This document shows, piece after piece, positions 63,707-64,000 of a stretch of DNA of 64,000 nt. Origin of the DNA: Pseudomonas mandelii (GTDB lineage Bacteria > Pseudomonadota > Gammaproteobacteria > Pseudomonadales > Pseudomonadaceae). The DNA is taken from assembly GCF_024138395.1 (NCBI RefSeq), contig NZ_JAMYDU010000004.1, forward strand, positions 186,001 through 250,000, given 5' to 3'. Position numbers and translations under genes: made by a program. Position 1 is the stretch's first letter, and each line of letters opens with the position of its first letter. The notes under the pieces are model-generated. The model had not been told where the DNA came from. It saw nothing but the letters and a program-made list of their open reading frames with translations, and did not search any database.

Positions 63707-63946
63707 TCAACTCTGGATTTCGTCAGCAACAGCCTTGTCAGCATCGACACCGATCCGAAGAAGTACCTGGGCCGCAGGGGCACTCAAACCGCAATTGTCC
63801 AAATCAAGCAAGCCAACCAACGTCTTGACTGCGTGATAGCGCTGCAAAGCGGCTTCATTGCGACCGTCTTGTGCTTCGATGGTGATACCGTCCAGCTCCT
63901 GCTCAGCAAGGGCAATCAGACTTTTTTCGAGGTTGGTCAATTCCAT
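63707..63946 (-). CDS. Small hypothetical protein
   Basis: A 79-residue helical protein starting MELTNLEKSLIALAEQELDG; the first five residues equal those of the next gene in the array. No family recognised. Leader box copy E precedes it. Confidence 0.55.
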   Translation of the reverse strand: MELTNLEKSLIALAEQELDGITIEAQDGRNEAALQRYHAVKTLVGLLDLDNCGLSAPAAQVLLRIGVDADKAVADEIQS

Positions 63947-63965
63947 GTTTTTGCCTCAGCTTGAC

Positions 63966-63991
63966 GGGCGCGAAAACCGCGCCTCTCTTAC
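63966..63991 (-). repeat. Conserved leader box, copy E
   Basis: Minus strand: GTAAGAGAGGCGCGGTTTTC then GCGCC. It lies 20-45 bp upstream of the 79-residue gene. Any hairpin 5' of it would be beyond the window. Confidence 0.55.
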
Positions 63992-64000
63992 TGACGTAGC

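Noticed and set aside
58780..63991. Integron-like arrangement: a tyrosine recombinase beside an array of small genes with repeated elements
   Set aside because: The repeats lie upstream of the genes as leaders and do not show attC-type core sites (GTTRRRY); the recombinase and the array converge rather than diverge, and the recombinase is not of IntI type.
1..64000. CRISPR arrays, rRNA and tRNA genes
   Set aside because: No regularly spaced direct repeats, no rRNA-like sequence and no cloverleaf or CCA-ending tRNA was recognised by eye; an ICE attachment site could not be placed for this reason.

Overview
The window looks like accessory DNA of a Pseudomonas (fluorescens/putida/syringae type). 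The backbone genes match the PFGI-1 class of integrative conjugative elements (ICEs), and the metabolic genes and coding style also fit. I saw no rRNA, tRNA, CRISPR array or core housekeeping cluster.

Layout. (1) 1-9.0 kb: an IS21-family element (istA-istB, left end outside the window), then two probable phage-defence genes: a PrrC/RloC-like ABC ATPase and an Mrr-type nuclease fused to an nSTAND NTPase. A frameshifted DUF7660-like gene follows. (2) 9.1-12.3 kb: a decaying ICE-like patch with a DsbA-family protein, a frameshifted prepilin peptidase, a nuclease-fold protein that appears to have lost its ExK motif, several broken small genes and an IS256 transposase stub. (3) 12.4-17.9 kb: a leftward four-gene operon (TcuA-like flavoprotein, asparagine-synthetase-like amidotransferase, GCS2-type carboxylate-amine ligase, EamA exporter) that looks like a small uncharacterised biosynthetic pathway. 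(4) 18-23.4 kb: an MHS-family transporter, a LysR regulator and an M20 amidohydrolase between two oppositely oriented IS30 transposase remnants. Then come a DUF2513 remnant and an orphan IS21-type terminus.

(5) 23.7-38.3 kb: a defence and stress island. It holds an Abi_C protein, a DUF4238 protein, a CapW/BrxR-like WYL regulator with a four-TM protein, and a divergent operon of a metallo-beta-lactamase-fold protein and an E2-E1-JAB triple fusion. Two near-identical 22-bp boxes lie in the control region between them. A membrane protein, an MbcA/ParS-like protein plus HNH endonuclease pair, a TerY-P triad (vWA, PP2C, kinase) and a ParDE toxin-antitoxin follow.

(6) 38.9-58.6 kb: the PFGI-1-class ICE backbone, all rightward apart from one small gene: AlpA-type regulator, ParA, ParB, DUF2857, STY4528-type replication protein, TIGR03761, DUF3158, SSB, topoisomerase III, XRE regulator, DUF3577, RadC, DUF5983-like, PilL2 lipoprotein, TIGR03759, lytic transglycosylase, TIGR03765, TraD and TIGR03747. 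A hairpin-dense non-coding stretch of roughly 650 bp precedes DUF3577. (7) 58.8-64 kb: a tyrosine-recombinase gene that seems frameshifted just before its catalytic tyrosine, then an array of small leftward genes, several preceded by the same conserved box next to a hairpin. The remaining type IV secretion genes and the relaxase are not in the window.

The ICE core supplies replication, partition and transfer. The 2.7-38 kb region reads as layered cargo: defence systems, a metabolic operon and IS scars. The ends of the element cannot be placed from this window.
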